Origin: Hathewaya limosa
GTDB lineage: Bacteria; Bacillota; Clostridia; Clostridiales; Clostridiaceae
Assembly: GCF_030815255.1 (NCBI RefSeq)
Contig: NZ_JAUSWN010000016.1
Span: 11,897-75,896 of the forward strand
Length of the DNA stretch: 64,000 bases
Reading direction: 5' to 3'
In this document: positions 1 to 9,449 of the stretch, piece by piece
Position numbering within the stretch: the first letter of the stretch is position 1
Layout of the letters: every line of letters starts with the position of its first letter
Program-made: the position numbers and the translations under genes
Notes under the pieces: model-generated
What the model saw: only the letters and a program-made list of their open reading frames with translations
Told to the model about the DNA's origin: nothing
Database searches by the model: none

Positions 1-4
1 AAAT

Positions 5-40
5 AGGCATTGAAAGTATACCTTCAATGCCTTAATTTTA
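5..40 (-). terminator. terminator of the solute-binding protein gene
   Basis: Inverted repeat with arms aggcattgaa and ttcaatgcct just downstream of the binding-protein stop codon, followed on the minus strand by a short T-rich stretch at the window edge. Confidence 0.7.
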
Positions 41-47
41 AAAATTA

Positions 48-1340
48 TTATTGTGCTAATAAATCATTTGCATATTTTGCTGCATCATCTAATGCTTCTT
101 TTGGAGACTTTTGTCCTGCTACCATACTTTGAAGTTGTTTCCATAGATATTCATAAACCTCTACACCATGTGGAGCTACAATTAGTGGTCTATAAACACC
201 TTTATCTTCTTTTACAAGTTTTTCAAACTTAGGATCTCCTTGATATGGTTCATTTTTTGTCATAGGAGCTCTTGGATTAACTTTATGGAACTTAGTCATT
301 GATTCTACACTTAACATATATTTCATTAACTTAAATGCTAAATCTTTATTTTTAGCAGCTGACATTAATGTTAACTGGTCAACTGATGCGAAAGTTCCTT
401 TAGTTTTATCTTTAAGTGAAGTAATAAATCCATAATTAAGATTCTTATATTCTTTATCTAGCATATTAGTAGAAGTAGAAGACAGATGAATAGCAAAGGC
501 TGCCTTTCCTTTTGCAAATACTGTTTCAAACATTTCTTTATTAGTTTTTGATAATGAATCTTCAGGAACTACTTTATCTTTCACATTTAATTTATATAAA
601 AATTCTGCTGCCCTTTGTCCTGACGCATCATTAAATTTTACAGTTTTTAAATCTTTATTATATAATTCTCCACCTGCTTGCCATAGGAAACCGTACCAGT
701 TCCAGTTTAAATCACCAAAGAATTTTGCACCCCAACCTTGTGCAAATCCCCATTGATCTACTTTTCCATCACCATTAGTATCCTTTGTAGCCTTCTTACA
801 AATTCTTTCAAAGTCGTCCCAAGTTTTTGGTGGTTCTTCTCCTATTGACTTTAATATATCTTTATTGTAATAAAGTAACGCTGGATTTGCTGCTTCTATA
901 GGTAGACCATATACTCCACCCATCATTTTAGCTGCATCCAAGTATGTATAATTCTCATAGTCTTCCTTAGTGTAGTAATCTTTTAAATTTTCTACTGCAC
1001 CCATTTGAATAAATTGAGGAAACATTTCTGCATACATGTAGCCAACATCTGGTCCTTTACCTGCCGAAATAGCTGTAGCATATTTTTCAGGATAATTTTC
1101 CCATGGTATAATTTCTAATTTTACCTCTACATTGTTCTCTTTCTCAAACTTTTCAAATATAGATTTCCAAAGTGGCGCATCATTATCACCTATTGGTGGT
1201 AACCATACCGTTAATTTTTCTTTTCCACCTTGATTAGTTGAAGGTTTTTTAGCTTCTTTACTATTTCCACAACCAATCAATGACATTGCTGTTATAGCCC
1301 CAATTAGTGCTGTTGCAACAATTTTTTTAATTTTTTTCAT
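48..1340 (-). CDS. ABC transporter sugar-binding lipoprotein
   Basis: Extracellular solute-binding protein of the MalE/UgpB type (430 aa), expected to capture a sugar or oligosaccharide and hand it to an ABC importer. The N-terminus has a lysine-rich start, a hydrophobic core and a lipobox LIGC near residues 21-24, so it should be a membrane-anchored lipoprotein on the cell surface. The motif GPDVGYMY near residue 100 and the aromatic-rich body fit this family. The start has a strong AGGAGG site. No permease or ATPase gene is visible beside it. It has its own promoter and terminator, so it looks monocistronic or is separated from its partners beyond the window edge. The substrate cannot be deduced. 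Confidence 0.88.
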   Translation of the reverse strand: MKKIKKIVATALIGAITAMSLIGCGNSKEAKKPSTNQGGKEKLTVWLPPIGDNDAPLWKSIFEKFEKENNVEVKLEIIPWENYPEKYATAISAGKGPDVGYMYAEMFPQFIQMGAVENLKDYYTKEDYENYTYLDAAKMMGGVYGLPIEAANPALLYYNKDILKSIGEEPPKTWDDFERICKKATKDTNGDGKVDQWGFAQGWGAKFFGDLNWNWYGFLWQAGGELYNKDLKTVKFNDASGQRAAEFLYKLNVKDKVVPEDSLSKTNKEMFETVFAKGKAAFAIHLSSTSTNMLDKEYKNLNYGFITSLKDKTKGTFASVDQLTLMSAAKNKDLAFKLMKYMLSVESMTKFHKVNPRAPMTKNEPYQGDPKFEKLVKEDKGVYRPLIVAPHGVEVYEYLWKQLQSMVAGQKSPKEALDDAAKYANDLLAQ

Positions 1341-1382
1341 AAGTTTCCCTCCTACTTTAAATTGTTTTGTTTACTTTTTAAG

Positions 1383-1446
1383 AATATAAAACTCTGTAAA
1401 TGTTGTCCAATTTGTTTTATTAATAGATACTAAGTTATCTATTAAT
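1383..1446 (-). promoter_or_regulatory. promoter plus upstream palindrome of the binding-protein gene
   Basis: On the minus strand, TTGGAC (1405-1410) and TATATT (1383-1388) are 16 bp apart. Nine bases upstream of the -35 box is a perfect 11-bp inverted repeat, ATTAATAGATA (1419-1429) and TATCTATTAAT (1436-1446), with a 6-bp centre. Its position suggests an activator site; the regulator is unknown. Confidence 0.5.
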
Positions 1447-1857
1447 ACGATAAATAGTTTACTATATTTTTTATTTTTTTATTTTTTTTTCATTTTTTAT
1501 TATTCTAATTTTTAAAACACCTTAATTTTAACTTAATTTTCTATTCTTTTCAACATTTTATGGGTTATTTAGATATTTTTCATACTTATGTAATCAACTC
1601 ATCTTTATTAACATTTCCATTTAACCTATAAATTAAACATTATAATAAGCTATTCTATTATTTTTGTAAAAAATGATATGTTAAATATCTAAACTTTAGT
1701 GTACTTATATTAAAGTTTAAATACATATAAGTTTAGTTATATTTTTTATATTGAAGATTTTATTTATTAAAAAATTCACATTTTTTTAAATTGACTTTAA
1801 TACATAAAAATACTATATTGAAGAGATAGAATACATAAATGTGAAAGGGTGAAATAC
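1447..1857. other. AT-rich intergenic region
   Basis: About 400 bases, almost entirely A and T, between the divergent binding-protein and chemoreceptor genes. I see no coding potential and no RNA motif in it. Confidence 0.5.
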
Positions 1858-2691
1858 ATGATCGAAAACTTGGAACAAAACCAATTAATAACTTCATTTA
1901 ATAACTTAATACCATATTTCCAATATTATTTTGAAGATGAAGTAGCTTTTACAATCTCAAATACACAATATTTTCTTAAAAGTGTTGATAGCGAAAATAT
2001 AAAACTTAATGTTCAAGCTGGGGATCCCATACCAAAGGGGTGTGCTGCTTATGAATGTTTAAAGGCTAAAAAATCTATATCTATAATAGTACCTGAAGAA
2101 GTCTTTGGAACTTCAATAAAAGCTATAGGTGTACCTGTTAAAGAAGATGGACAAGTAGTAGGAACTATTGTTATAGCTAAAAGTTTAAAACGTAAAAATA
2201 AACTACAAAATCTAACTAATAATCTATCAGATTCCTTACAACAAATAGCCCTTTCTATTGGGGAAATTAATAAAGGTGTTCAATCTGTTTCAGCTTCAAA
2301 TAGTACTATACTTGAAAATGTAGACAAAACTTATGAAGAAGCTCAAAATACAGATGATGTACTAAAATTTATAGAAAACATTGCTCGTCAAACAAATTTA
2401 TTAGGTCTAAATGCTGCAATAGAATCTGCGCGAGCGGGAGAATTCGGAAAAGGTTTTGGAGTTGTTGCTAATGAAATAAGAAAACTCTCAGTATCTAGTA
2501 GTGATTCCATAAAACAAATAAATGACATATTGAAAAATATTCAAAACTCTGTTATGCAAATTTCTCATAAAATAAATGATTCTAATAATATCTTTGAAGA
2601 ACAGGTATCATCTATTGAAGAAATAAAGTCAGTTATAGAAAACTTAAATATATCTGCTGCTGATTTAAAGGAACTTGCATCTGAAATTTAG
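1858..2691 (+). CDS. soluble methyl-accepting chemotaxis-type signal transducer
   Basis: Short cytoplasmic chemoreceptor of 277 aa resembling B. subtilis YfmS. It has no transmembrane segment. An N-terminal sensory region (about residues 1-115) is followed by a coiled coil and the conserved receptor hairpin tip around residues 175-200 (IARQTNLLGLNAAIESARAG), which contacts CheA/CheW. The reading frame opens with GTG at 1849, but the AAAGGG ribosome site fits the ATG at 1858 better, so that start is used. It would relay an intracellular signal to chemotaxis or another CheA pathway. No che genes are adjacent and the ligand is unknown. Confidence 0.8.
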   Translation: MIENLEQNQLITSFNNLIPYFQYYFEDEVAFTISNTQYFLKSVDSENIKLNVQAGDPIPKGCAAYECLKAKKSISIIVPEEVFGTSIKAIGVPVKEDGQVVGTIVIAKSLKRKNKLQNLTNNLSDSLQQIALSIGEINKGVQSVSASNSTILENVDKTYEEAQNTDDVLKFIENIARQTNLLGLNAAIESARAGEFGKGFGVVANEIRKLSVSSSDSIKQINDILKNIQNSVMQISHKINDSNNIFEEQVSSIEEIKSVIENLNISAADLKELASEI

Positions 2692-2731
2692 CATTACTAT
2701 AATTCTAGAAATTTGAAAAGGAGTCCCATTA

Positions 2732-3595
2732 ATGAAAATAACAACAATTATTGAAAATTCTCTTGGTGAAAATAAAAGTTTACTAAACGAACATGGTTTA
2801 TCTTTCTTTATAGAAAACAATGGTAAAAACATTCTTTTTGACACCGGTAAAAGTGGTAACTTTGTTGAAAATGCAAAAAAATTAAATATAGATTTAAACA
2901 AAACAAATTACTTAGTACTTAGCCACGCACATTATGATCATTGCGGAGGAGTAAGAACATTTTTAGATAGCTTTACATCTAAACCTGAACTTTTTATAAG
3001 TAATAACTTTTTTAAAAACAGCAATAAATATCATCATTCTGATGGGAATCAAAAGCTAGACTTTACTTCAGATAATAATGAGTATAATTACATAGGTATA
3101 AACTTTGATGAAACTTTTATAAAAGACAAAAATTTAAATATTAATTATGTATCCAAAGACATGATCAATATTACTGACAATATATATGTTTTTTCGAACT
3201 TCGAAAAAACTTACAACTTTGAAACTTTAAATCCAAATATGATAATTAAAGAGGATGAAAACTATGTAATAGACTCTTTTAAGGATGAGATTGTCTTAGG
3301 TATAGACACTGAAAAAGGTCTTCTAATATTACTTGGGTGTTCTCATCCTGGAATTTTAAATATAGTTAGCACTATAGCTAAAAGGACTGATAAAAAAATT
3401 TACGGAATTCTTGGTGGAACTCACCTTATAGAAGCTGATGAAATACGTATAAATAAAACCATAGATGTCTTAAAAGATTTAGATATCAAACTTATAGGGG
3501 TATCCCATTGTACTGGAGACAAAGCCATCGAAATATTTAGGAATAATTGCGATAATTTCTTTGTGAATTCTACTGGAACTATATTAAATCTTTAA
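2732..3595 (+). CDS. MBL-fold metallo-hydrolase
   Basis: Metallo-beta-lactamase fold protein of 287 aa in the COG1237 group, whose archaeal members are annotated as 7,8-dihydropterin-6-methyl-type synthases. The metal motif HAHYDHCGG is at about residues 66-74, with further ligands in GCSHPG (near 202) and GGTHL (near 228). An AGGAG site precedes the ATG and a terminator follows. It lies 40 bp after the chemoreceptor on the same strand and may be co-transcribed. It is predicted to be cytoplasmic, and its physiological substrate in clostridia is not known. Confidence 0.82.
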   Translation: MKITTIIENSLGENKSLLNEHGLSFFIENNGKNILFDTGKSGNFVENAKKLNIDLNKTNYLVLSHAHYDHCGGVRTFLDSFTSKPELFISNNFFKNSNKYHHSDGNQKLDFTSDNNEYNYIGINFDETFIKDKNLNINYVSKDMINITDNIYVFSNFEKTYNFETLNPNMIIKEDENYVIDSFKDEIVLGIDTEKGLLILLGCSHPGILNIVSTIAKRTDKKIYGILGGTHLIEADEIRINKTIDVLKDLDIKLIGVSHCTGDKAIEIFRNNCDNFFVNSTGTILNL

Positions 3596-3607
3596 TTAAT
3601 AATAGTT

Positions 3608-3656
3608 AGCAATGTTTTAGTTGATTTATAATCATTTAAAACATTGCTACTTTCTT
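3608..3656. terminator. bidirectional terminator
   Basis: Perfect 12-bp arms AGCAATGTTTTA (3608-3619) and TAAAACATTGCT (3637-3648) between the convergent MBL-fold and CPBP genes, with a pyrimidine-rich tail on the plus strand. Confidence 0.8.
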
Positions 3657-3661
3657 GAAAA

Positions 3662-4561
3662 TTACAATGTTTGATTATTGTCTTTTGTTATTAGATAAAC
3701 TAATACTATAATAGCTACACTGTTAATTACTGTGCAAATTATTCCTCCCTCTGGACCAAAAGTACCACCAGATATCCAGTTAGCTCCTTTAGTATTTAGT
3801 TCTACAATAGACCCTATTTGAATATCTAACCCACTTACCTTAAATCCAAATATGTTACCTTGGAAAAAATTCCATGCAGCATGCATACCACATACTCCCC
3901 ATAAACTTTTGGTTTTAATTACATATAATCCAAATAAAATACCTACTAGAATCAAATTTATTATTGATACAAAAGTTACATTTGGATTGGTCAAATGTAA
4001 TAAAGCAAAAAATACTGAGGATCCTATAAGTCCTATAATTGGAGTATATCTTGCTCCAAGTGTATTCATAATCCATCCCCTAGTAAGAATTTCTTCAGTA
4101 GCACTTTGAATAATCCATCCTGGTAAAATTATAAGTATATTAAAAATAGCACTAATTCCCAAGGGTTGTATTGAATTATTGTTTAAAACAGCGTTTCCTG
4201 TAAAAACTAATATAAGTGTAATTATACTCATAAGGATAGCGCCTATTAGAAATCCTAAAAAATAGTTTTTTATACTCCCCCTCTTTTGAAATCCAAATGA
4301 ACTTAATGTTCTCTTTTCCTTAATTTTTATTCTCATAAAAATTAATAAACTACAAAATATGAATCCAAATATCAGATAAGATAGTAATTTAAAAGTAGGA
4401 GATAAAGTTATACTTTTTGTTACTATAAAAATAAAAACTTCTCCTATTAATTGCCCCAATAATAGGTAAAAATAACCTAGTAAAAAAGTTTGTAAAATAT
4501 TAGGTAATTTATCATTCCACTGCGCTTCTTTAAACAATCCATCCTTTTTTAAAATCTTCAT
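3662..4561 (-). CDS. CPBP family intramembrane metalloprotease
   Basis: Polytopic membrane protein (299 aa, about eight hydrophobic segments) of the CAAX protease/bacteriocin-processing (Abi, CPBP) family. All three catalytic motifs are visible: EExxxR in TEEILTRGW near residue 158, an ALLHL segment with conserved His near 188, and HxxxN in GMHAAWNFF near 227. Members cleave prenylated proteins or peptides, or give bacteriocin self-immunity. No bacteriocin gene is adjacent. The start has a GGGAG site, and the gene is a single unit convergent with the MBL-fold gene. Confidence 0.85.
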   Translation of the reverse strand: MKILKKDGLFKEAQWNDKLPNILQTFLLGYFYLLLGQLIGEVFIFIVTKSITLSPTFKLLSYLIFGFIFCSLLIFMRIKIKEKRTLSSFGFQKRGSIKNYFLGFLIGAILMSIITLILVFTGNAVLNNNSIQPLGISAIFNILIILPGWIIQSATEEILTRGWIMNTLGARYTPIIGLIGSSVFFALLHLTNPNVTFVSIINLILVGILFGLYVIKTKSLWGVCGMHAAWNFFQGNIFGFKVSGLDIQIGSIVELNTKGANWISGGTFGPEGGIICTVINSVAIIVLVYLITKDNNQTL

Positions 4562-4986
4562 ATATTTCTCCCTTATTTTTTCAATATATACTCATATCAA
4601 GTTATTATATCAAATTAGAATTTATTCATATATAATAATTTATTTTTATTTTCACATGATATTAATAAATATATAAACTTTTATAGTTATACTCTGTTTA
4701 TTTAGATAAATTTTTCTTTTAAATTATTACAATAAACTACCCTAACTAATTATAACTATATTAATTTTTTATATATGATCATATATTTTTTATCAACTTA
4801 AAATTTTATTCTATATATTGATAGAACTACACTTATGTAGAGTTAAGTTAATATCATTTACACAGAGTTTTTAAAAATCATGTTGAAAAATATATAAATT
4901 TAACTTATATTTATATGTAGGATTTTAATATAATTAAGCTTTTGTTAATTATATTAACCAAAACTGACACGTATGGAGAAATCATT
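4562..4986. other. AT-rich intergenic region
   Basis: About 420 bases between the divergent CPBP protease and nucleoside transporter genes. Only short AT-rich inverted repeats are visible (for example CTACA/TGTAG near 4830). No gene, riboswitch or repeat family was recognised. Confidence 0.5.
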
Positions 4987-6207
4987 ATGAACAAATTAAT
5001 AGGTATTTTAGGTTTATTTATTTTTTTAGGAATAGCTTATTTATTTTCTAATAATAAAAAAGCTATTAATTGGAGACTAGTTGGAATAGGCTTAGCTCTT
5101 CAAGGAATTTTTGCTATATTAGTTCTAAAAATTCCCATAGGTCAAAAATTCTTTGCTTTATTAGGTAAAATCGTAGACAAACTTTTAAGTTTTACCGGCG
5201 AAGGTGCTCAATTTATATTTGGAAATTTATTAAATAATAAATCTATAGGATTTGTATTTGCATTCCAAGTATTACCAACAATAATATTTTTCTCTGCTCT
5301 TATGGGGATATTATATTATTTTGGAATAATGCAAGTTATTATATCTGTAATAGCTAAAGGACTTGCAAAACTTTTAGGAACTAGTGGTGCTGAAACAACA
5401 TCTGCAGTATCTAATATTTTTCTAAGTCAAAATGAAGCTCCTCTTATCATAAAACCATATTTAAAAGATATGACAACCTCGGAATTATTTGCAGTTATGG
5501 TTGGAGGAATGGCAACAGTTGCTGGAAGTGTTATGGCTGGATATGTTGCTATGGGTGTTAATGCTTCTCACTTACTTGCAGCTAGTGTTATGGCCGCACC
5601 TGCAGGACTTGTAATTTCTAAAATTATGATACCAGAAGTAGATGAACCATTAACTAAAAACACAATAAAATTAGAAAAAGATAAAACCGCTAATAATGTA
5701 ATAGAAGCAGCCGCAAATGGTGCTCTAGAAGGAATACAAATAGCAATAAATGTTGGTGGCCTATTAATAGCCTTTGTAGCTATAATAGCATTTTTAAATT
5801 ATACTTTATCATTTATTGGTGGATTCTTTGGTGCAAATTTCCTAAGCCTGAATTGGTTATTTGGTAAATTATTCTCACCAATTGCATACATTATGGGTAT
5901 TCCGGTTTCTGACATTGCAACTGCCGGTAATCTTTTAGGACAAAAAGTTGTATTAAATGAATTTGTAGCTTATGGTAATTTAGCTCCATTAATAGCTAAA
6001 AAAGCATTAAATCCTAAAACTATAATGATCTTAACTTACGCGCTTTGTGGTTTTGCTAACTTTGGATCAATAGCTATTCAAATAGGTTCTATAGGAAGTT
6101 TAGCTCCTAATAAACGTAAAGATGTAGCCAAACTTGGTTTAAGAGCCGTATTAGCAGGAACATTATCAGCCTTCTTAACTGCTACTATAGCTGGTTTATT
6201 ATTTTAA
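4987..6207 (+). CDS. nupC: concentrative nucleoside transporter (NupC/CNT family)
   Basis: Sodium- or proton-coupled nucleoside importer of 406 aa with an N-terminal three-helix region, a gate domain and the CNT core. Diagnostic stretches are FLSQNEAPL near residue 140 and GGMATVAGSVMAGYVAMG near 180. The frame is open from 4942, but the GGAG site at 4976-4979 sits properly in front of the ATG at 4987. The gene is monocistronic and ends in a hairpin. Substrate preference (pyrimidine or purine nucleosides) cannot be read from the sequence. Purine handling recurs in the window with the riboswitch-controlled permease near 25 kb. Confidence 0.9.
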   Translation: MNKLIGILGLFIFLGIAYLFSNNKKAINWRLVGIGLALQGIFAILVLKIPIGQKFFALLGKIVDKLLSFTGEGAQFIFGNLLNNKSIGFVFAFQVLPTIIFFSALMGILYYFGIMQVIISVIAKGLAKLLGTSGAETTSAVSNIFLSQNEAPLIIKPYLKDMTTSELFAVMVGGMATVAGSVMAGYVAMGVNASHLLAASVMAAPAGLVISKIMIPEVDEPLTKNTIKLEKDKTANNVIEAAANGALEGIQIAINVGGLLIAFVAIIAFLNYTLSFIGGFFGANFLSLNWLFGKLFSPIAYIMGIPVSDIATAGNLLGQKVVLNEFVAYGNLAPLIAKKALNPKTIMILTYALCGFANFGSIAIQIGSIGSLAPNKRKDVAKLGLRAVLAGTLSAFLTATIAGLLF

Positions 6208-6247
6208 TATCTAAAAAAACTTACTTTAGAAATATTATTAAAATAAA

Positions 6248-6280
6248 TTACACATAAACTAGCCTACTTTCTATGTGTAA
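6248..6280 (+). terminator. hairpin after nupC
   Basis: Arms TTACACATA (6248-6256) and TATGTGTAA (6272-6280), 40 bases after the nupC stop codon. Confidence 0.55.
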
Positions 6281-6283
6281 AAT

Positions 6284-6336
6284 AAAAGGTACTGAGTAAA
6301 CTAGAAAATAATTTCTAAATACCAGTACCTTTTAGC
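6284..6336. terminator. bidirectional terminator between nupC and the LRR gene
   Basis: Arms AAAAGGTACTG (6284-6294) and CAGTACCTTTT (6323-6333) just beyond the stop of the leucine-rich-repeat gene. A- and T-rich flanks allow function in both directions. Confidence 0.75.
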
Positions 6337-6342
6337 ATATGA

Positions 6343-9111
6343 TTATTTTATAATAATATTTATTATTTTGTTCCAGTCATTTAACCATTTTTCAACGACA
6401 TCATTATATTTTACTGTTTTTATATCTTTAATTTCTTTCTTTACATTTTCTACAAGTCTTGGATTGTCTATATCTTCTTTTAATTGTTTTATATTATTAA
6501 CTAAATTGTTTATTTTCACTTGTTGGACTTTATCAAGTTCTGCTGACCATGTTTTTCTATAACTATCTTCTATAACATCTTTAACAAGCTTTCTTCCTTC
6601 ATTAATATCAGCTTGTAATTTAGTTATATTACATTTATTTATGGACTCTACTATTTGAACAAATATAGGATGTTGTTTTGTATCAACTTGTTTTGAAAAT
6701 TCTCCAATGGCCCAATCTAATGATTTTGGTAATTTACTAATAGCCTTTCTAGCTTCTTTTATTGACTCTTGAGTTCCTATTTTTAAACATTTTATAGTTG
6801 CATTATATGCCTCTTCATATAACTTATCCACTGGTTTTACATCCGGTTTTACATCTGGTTTTGCATCTGGTTTCACATCTGGTTTTGCATCTGGTTTCAC
6901 ATCTGGTTTCACATCCGGTTTTACATCTGGTTTTACATCTGGTTTTACATCTGGTTTTACATCTGGTTTCACATCCGGTTTTACATCTGGTTTTACATCT
7001 GGTTTTACATCTGGTTTTACATCTGGTTTTACATCTGGTTTTACATCTGGTTTTACATCTGGTTTTACATCTGGTTTCACATCCGGTTTTACATCTGGTT
7101 TTACTTGTTCCTTAGATTTAAGTACACACTTAAATTCTTTATTTTTCTCAATTTTACCATATGCATCAGTTTTAAAATTAATTTCTTTGCTATTTGAATC
7201 ATATCTATCATCTTTTAATGAAAGTTTAAAATTCATAAATGCCATCCAATTTGGAATCTTATATTCCACGATCCCTTCTTCATTAGAAGTCAAATATACT
7301 GGTTTCTTATCTTTATGGCTATAATCATTATCCAATTGAAATTTAACTCCAACTAATGGTTGACCATTGTTATCCACTACTTTAACATATAAACAGCCCT
7401 TATCTAATTCCTGTGGAGTTGATCCTTTTTCTACCAAATTTTTTATTGCTTTTTTAACTTCATCAACTTTTAAATTAACCTCTTCTTGAGTGGCATCTTC
7501 CTTTAAAAGTACAGTTTTAGCTGAATCTATTAATTTCTTTAATGCATCATAACTTTCATTTGTATAGTTATTTTTATCTTTGTTTTCTCCATCTTTTATA
7601 ATATTTTCTAAATTTGATTTATCTACTTTATTTATCCCTTCATTCTCTGTAAGAATAAACTTTATTTCTTCTTCACCTGTTGCTGCTTTTCCATTGATTT
7701 CGCAAATTTCACTTTTGCCATTTGTTTTAAAGCTAATGTTTTCTCTATTAGATGTATATTTAGTTTTATCAGAAAGTGTTATTTTATATTTCATGTATGA
7801 ATCCCATGTCATAAGATTATGTTTAATAATCCCTTGGTCACTCGACTTTATCGTTTTTAATACATTTCCAAATGAATTTTCAAGATTGAAACTTATATTA
7901 TTTAAGGGATGTCCATTTTTATCTTCAACTTTAGCTGTTAAAACTTTTAAATTTATATCTTTTTCTATTGGTTGTTTATCAAATTCAGCTAATTCAGGAT
8001 ATACTTTTTTATCTTCCCCCTTTTCAAGTCTTGTTATATTTTCTTCCGCAGCGGTTATTCTAAGCTCCGGAATATATTTTTTTAATTCAGATGGAAGTAA
8101 ATCAAATGCTTTTCTTGCTTCCTTTACTTTTTCCTTATCTTTAAGAGTAATATAATTAGCTTTAAATGCATTGATTTTTTTATTTACCTTAATAACCTTA
8201 AATAAATTTTCTTTTTGATCTGCTATAGCTGTATTACTTAACCATAATTCTTTCTCATTTAATTTTGTTAGGTTCGTAAGTGGACTAATATCTTTTATCT
8301 TGGGATTATTACTTAATCTTAATATTTCAAGATTTCTAAGATTTTTTAGACAACTAATATCATCCATTTCAGTAGAACTAATATCTAATTCTTTTAATTT
8401 TGTCATATTAGAAATTGGACTTATATCTTTAATTTTATTATTTCCTAATAATAAAGTTTCGATCTCTTTTAAATTATTTAAAGAACTAATATCTTTTATT
8501 TCATTATATGTCAAATCAACATATTTCAACTTAGGAAAATTACTTAATACTTTAGTATTACTTATTTTATTAAATCCTACATTTAAACTTTCAAGTTCAG
8601 TCATTTTAGACAATGGTTCTAAAGATGTAATTTTATTATCTAATAGATTAATAATTTTCATCTTTGTTAGATTAGATAATGGAGTAATATCACTTATAAA
8701 ATTATCGTTTAAAATTATTTTATTTACATTTGTCAAATTTGATAAGGGAGTTAAATCTGATATTTCATTATATGGTAATAAAATTCTTTTAGCATCTGTA
8801 GCATATTGAAGTCCTTCTATATTTTTAACAAATACGTTAAATTCATATAAATCGTAATGATCTCCCTCTGAATAATATACTTCTTCTAATCCTTTTAAAC
8901 TCTCTTTTGTTAATTGTACATACTCTGGTTTTCTGTTTATTAAACATCTTACTACCCAATTTAAAAGTGTATCTTGTATTATATCCTTTTCCTTAGGCTT
9001 TACAAGTTCATCCTTATTTATGACATATGCCATAACAAGATGTTGTCCAGTAAATGAAAATATCATAGCAAATGATATTAATAGTGCAATAAACGTTGAT
9101 TTTTTGCGCAT
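6343..9111 (-). CDS. secreted leucine-rich-repeat surface protein with KPDV repeat tract
   Basis: Large exported protein (922 aa) with a signal peptide (about residues 1-28). Internalin-like 22-residue leucine-rich repeats span roughly residues 90-300 (pattern ISDLTPLSNLTNVNKIxLxxN). Next come an EARKA-type helical segment, a beta-rich module, a FIVAR-like helical segment, a second copy of the beta-rich module, about 22 tandem KPDV/KPDA tetrapeptides, and a C-terminal all-helical domain with the same EARKA...LP motif. No LPXTG sorting signal or SLH domain is seen. The proline-charged tract probably spans the cell wall, and the LRRs suggest binding to a host or surface partner. A strong AGGAGAG site marks the start. 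It is an isolated gene. Confidence 0.85.
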   Translation of the reverse strand: MRKKSTFIALLISFAMIFSFTGQHLVMAYVINKDELVKPKEKDIIQDTLLNWVVRCLINRKPEYVQLTKESLKGLEEVYYSEGDHYDLYEFNVFVKNIEGLQYATDAKRILLPYNEISDLTPLSNLTNVNKIILNDNFISDITPLSNLTKMKIINLLDNKITSLEPLSKMTELESLNVGFNKISNTKVLSNFPKLKYVDLTYNEIKDISSLNNLKEIETLLLGNNKIKDISPISNMTKLKELDISSTEMDDISCLKNLRNLEILRLSNNPKIKDISPLTNLTKLNEKELWLSNTAIADQKENLFKVIKVNKKINAFKANYITLKDKEKVKEARKAFDLLPSELKKYIPELRITAAEENITRLEKGEDKKVYPELAEFDKQPIEKDINLKVLTAKVEDKNGHPLNNISFNLENSFGNVLKTIKSSDQGIIKHNLMTWDSYMKYKITLSDKTKYTSNRENISFKTNGKSEICEINGKAATGEEEIKFILTENEGINKVDKSNLENIIKDGENKDKNNYTNESYDALKKLIDSAKTVLLKEDATQEEVNLKVDEVKKAIKNLVEKGSTPQELDKGCLYVKVVDNNGQPLVGVKFQLDNDYSHKDKKPVYLTSNEEGIVEYKIPNWMAFMNFKLSLKDDRYDSNSKEINFKTDAYGKIEKNKEFKCVLKSKEQVKPDVKPDVKPDVKPDVKPDVKPDVKPDVKPDVKPDVKPDVKPDVKPDVKPDVKPDVKPDVKPDVKPDVKPDAKPDVKPDAKPDVKPDVKPVDKLYEEAYNATIKCLKIGTQESIKEARKAISKLPKSLDWAIGEFSKQVDTKQHPIFVQIVESINKCNITKLQADINEGRKLVKDVIEDSYRKTWSAELDKVQQVKINNLVNNIKQLKEDIDNPRLVENVKKEIKDIKTVKYNDVVEKWLNDWNKIINIIIK
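6841..7104 (-). repeat. 12-bp tandem repeat encoding KPDV/KPDA
   Basis: Twenty-two in-frame copies of a 12-base unit (consensus atctggttttac on the plus strand), with synonymous variants (atccgg, ttcac) and two GCATCT units that give Ala. Length change by slippage would keep the frame and alter only stalk length. Confidence 0.9.
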
Positions 9112-9366
9112 AACCTTTTCTCTCCTTTATATATATATATATTGTATTTTATATACAAATTACGTCATTAATTTATATATTTCGCACACTTTTCTTAATA
9201 TATCATCTATTTTTATAATTGTAAATATTTTGGTTTATATACATTTTCTATACATATTTTAATTGCTATTTGAATTTTCTATATTTTATATTAATATTTA
9301 ATAAATATGTAAATTTAGATATTTTATAAGTTTTAAATAAAAAAAATATATTTTTATAAAGAAAAA

Positions 9367-9410
9367 TATCCTATAAAATAGATTGTTTTCACTATTTTAT
9401 AGGATATATT
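9367..9410 (-). terminator. htpG terminator
   Basis: Arms TATCCTATAAAATA (9367-9380) and TATTTTATAGGATA (9393-9406) downstream of htpG, followed by T-rich sequence on the minus strand. The rest of the 9112-9449 gap is AT-rich with no other recognisable feature. Confidence 0.8.
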
Positions 9411-9449
9411 CTCAACTTATATAAATTATATATTTTTTAACAAATTAGC

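Noticed and set aside
6841..7104. Regular repeats suggesting a CRISPR array
   Set aside because: The period is 12 bases with no spacers, and the tract is in frame within a long coding region with a signal peptide.
6798..7115. Plus-strand frame of repeating LVLH residues
   Set aside because: It is the antisense shadow of the KPDV repeat tract in the LRR protein; the repetitive DNA keeps several frames open.
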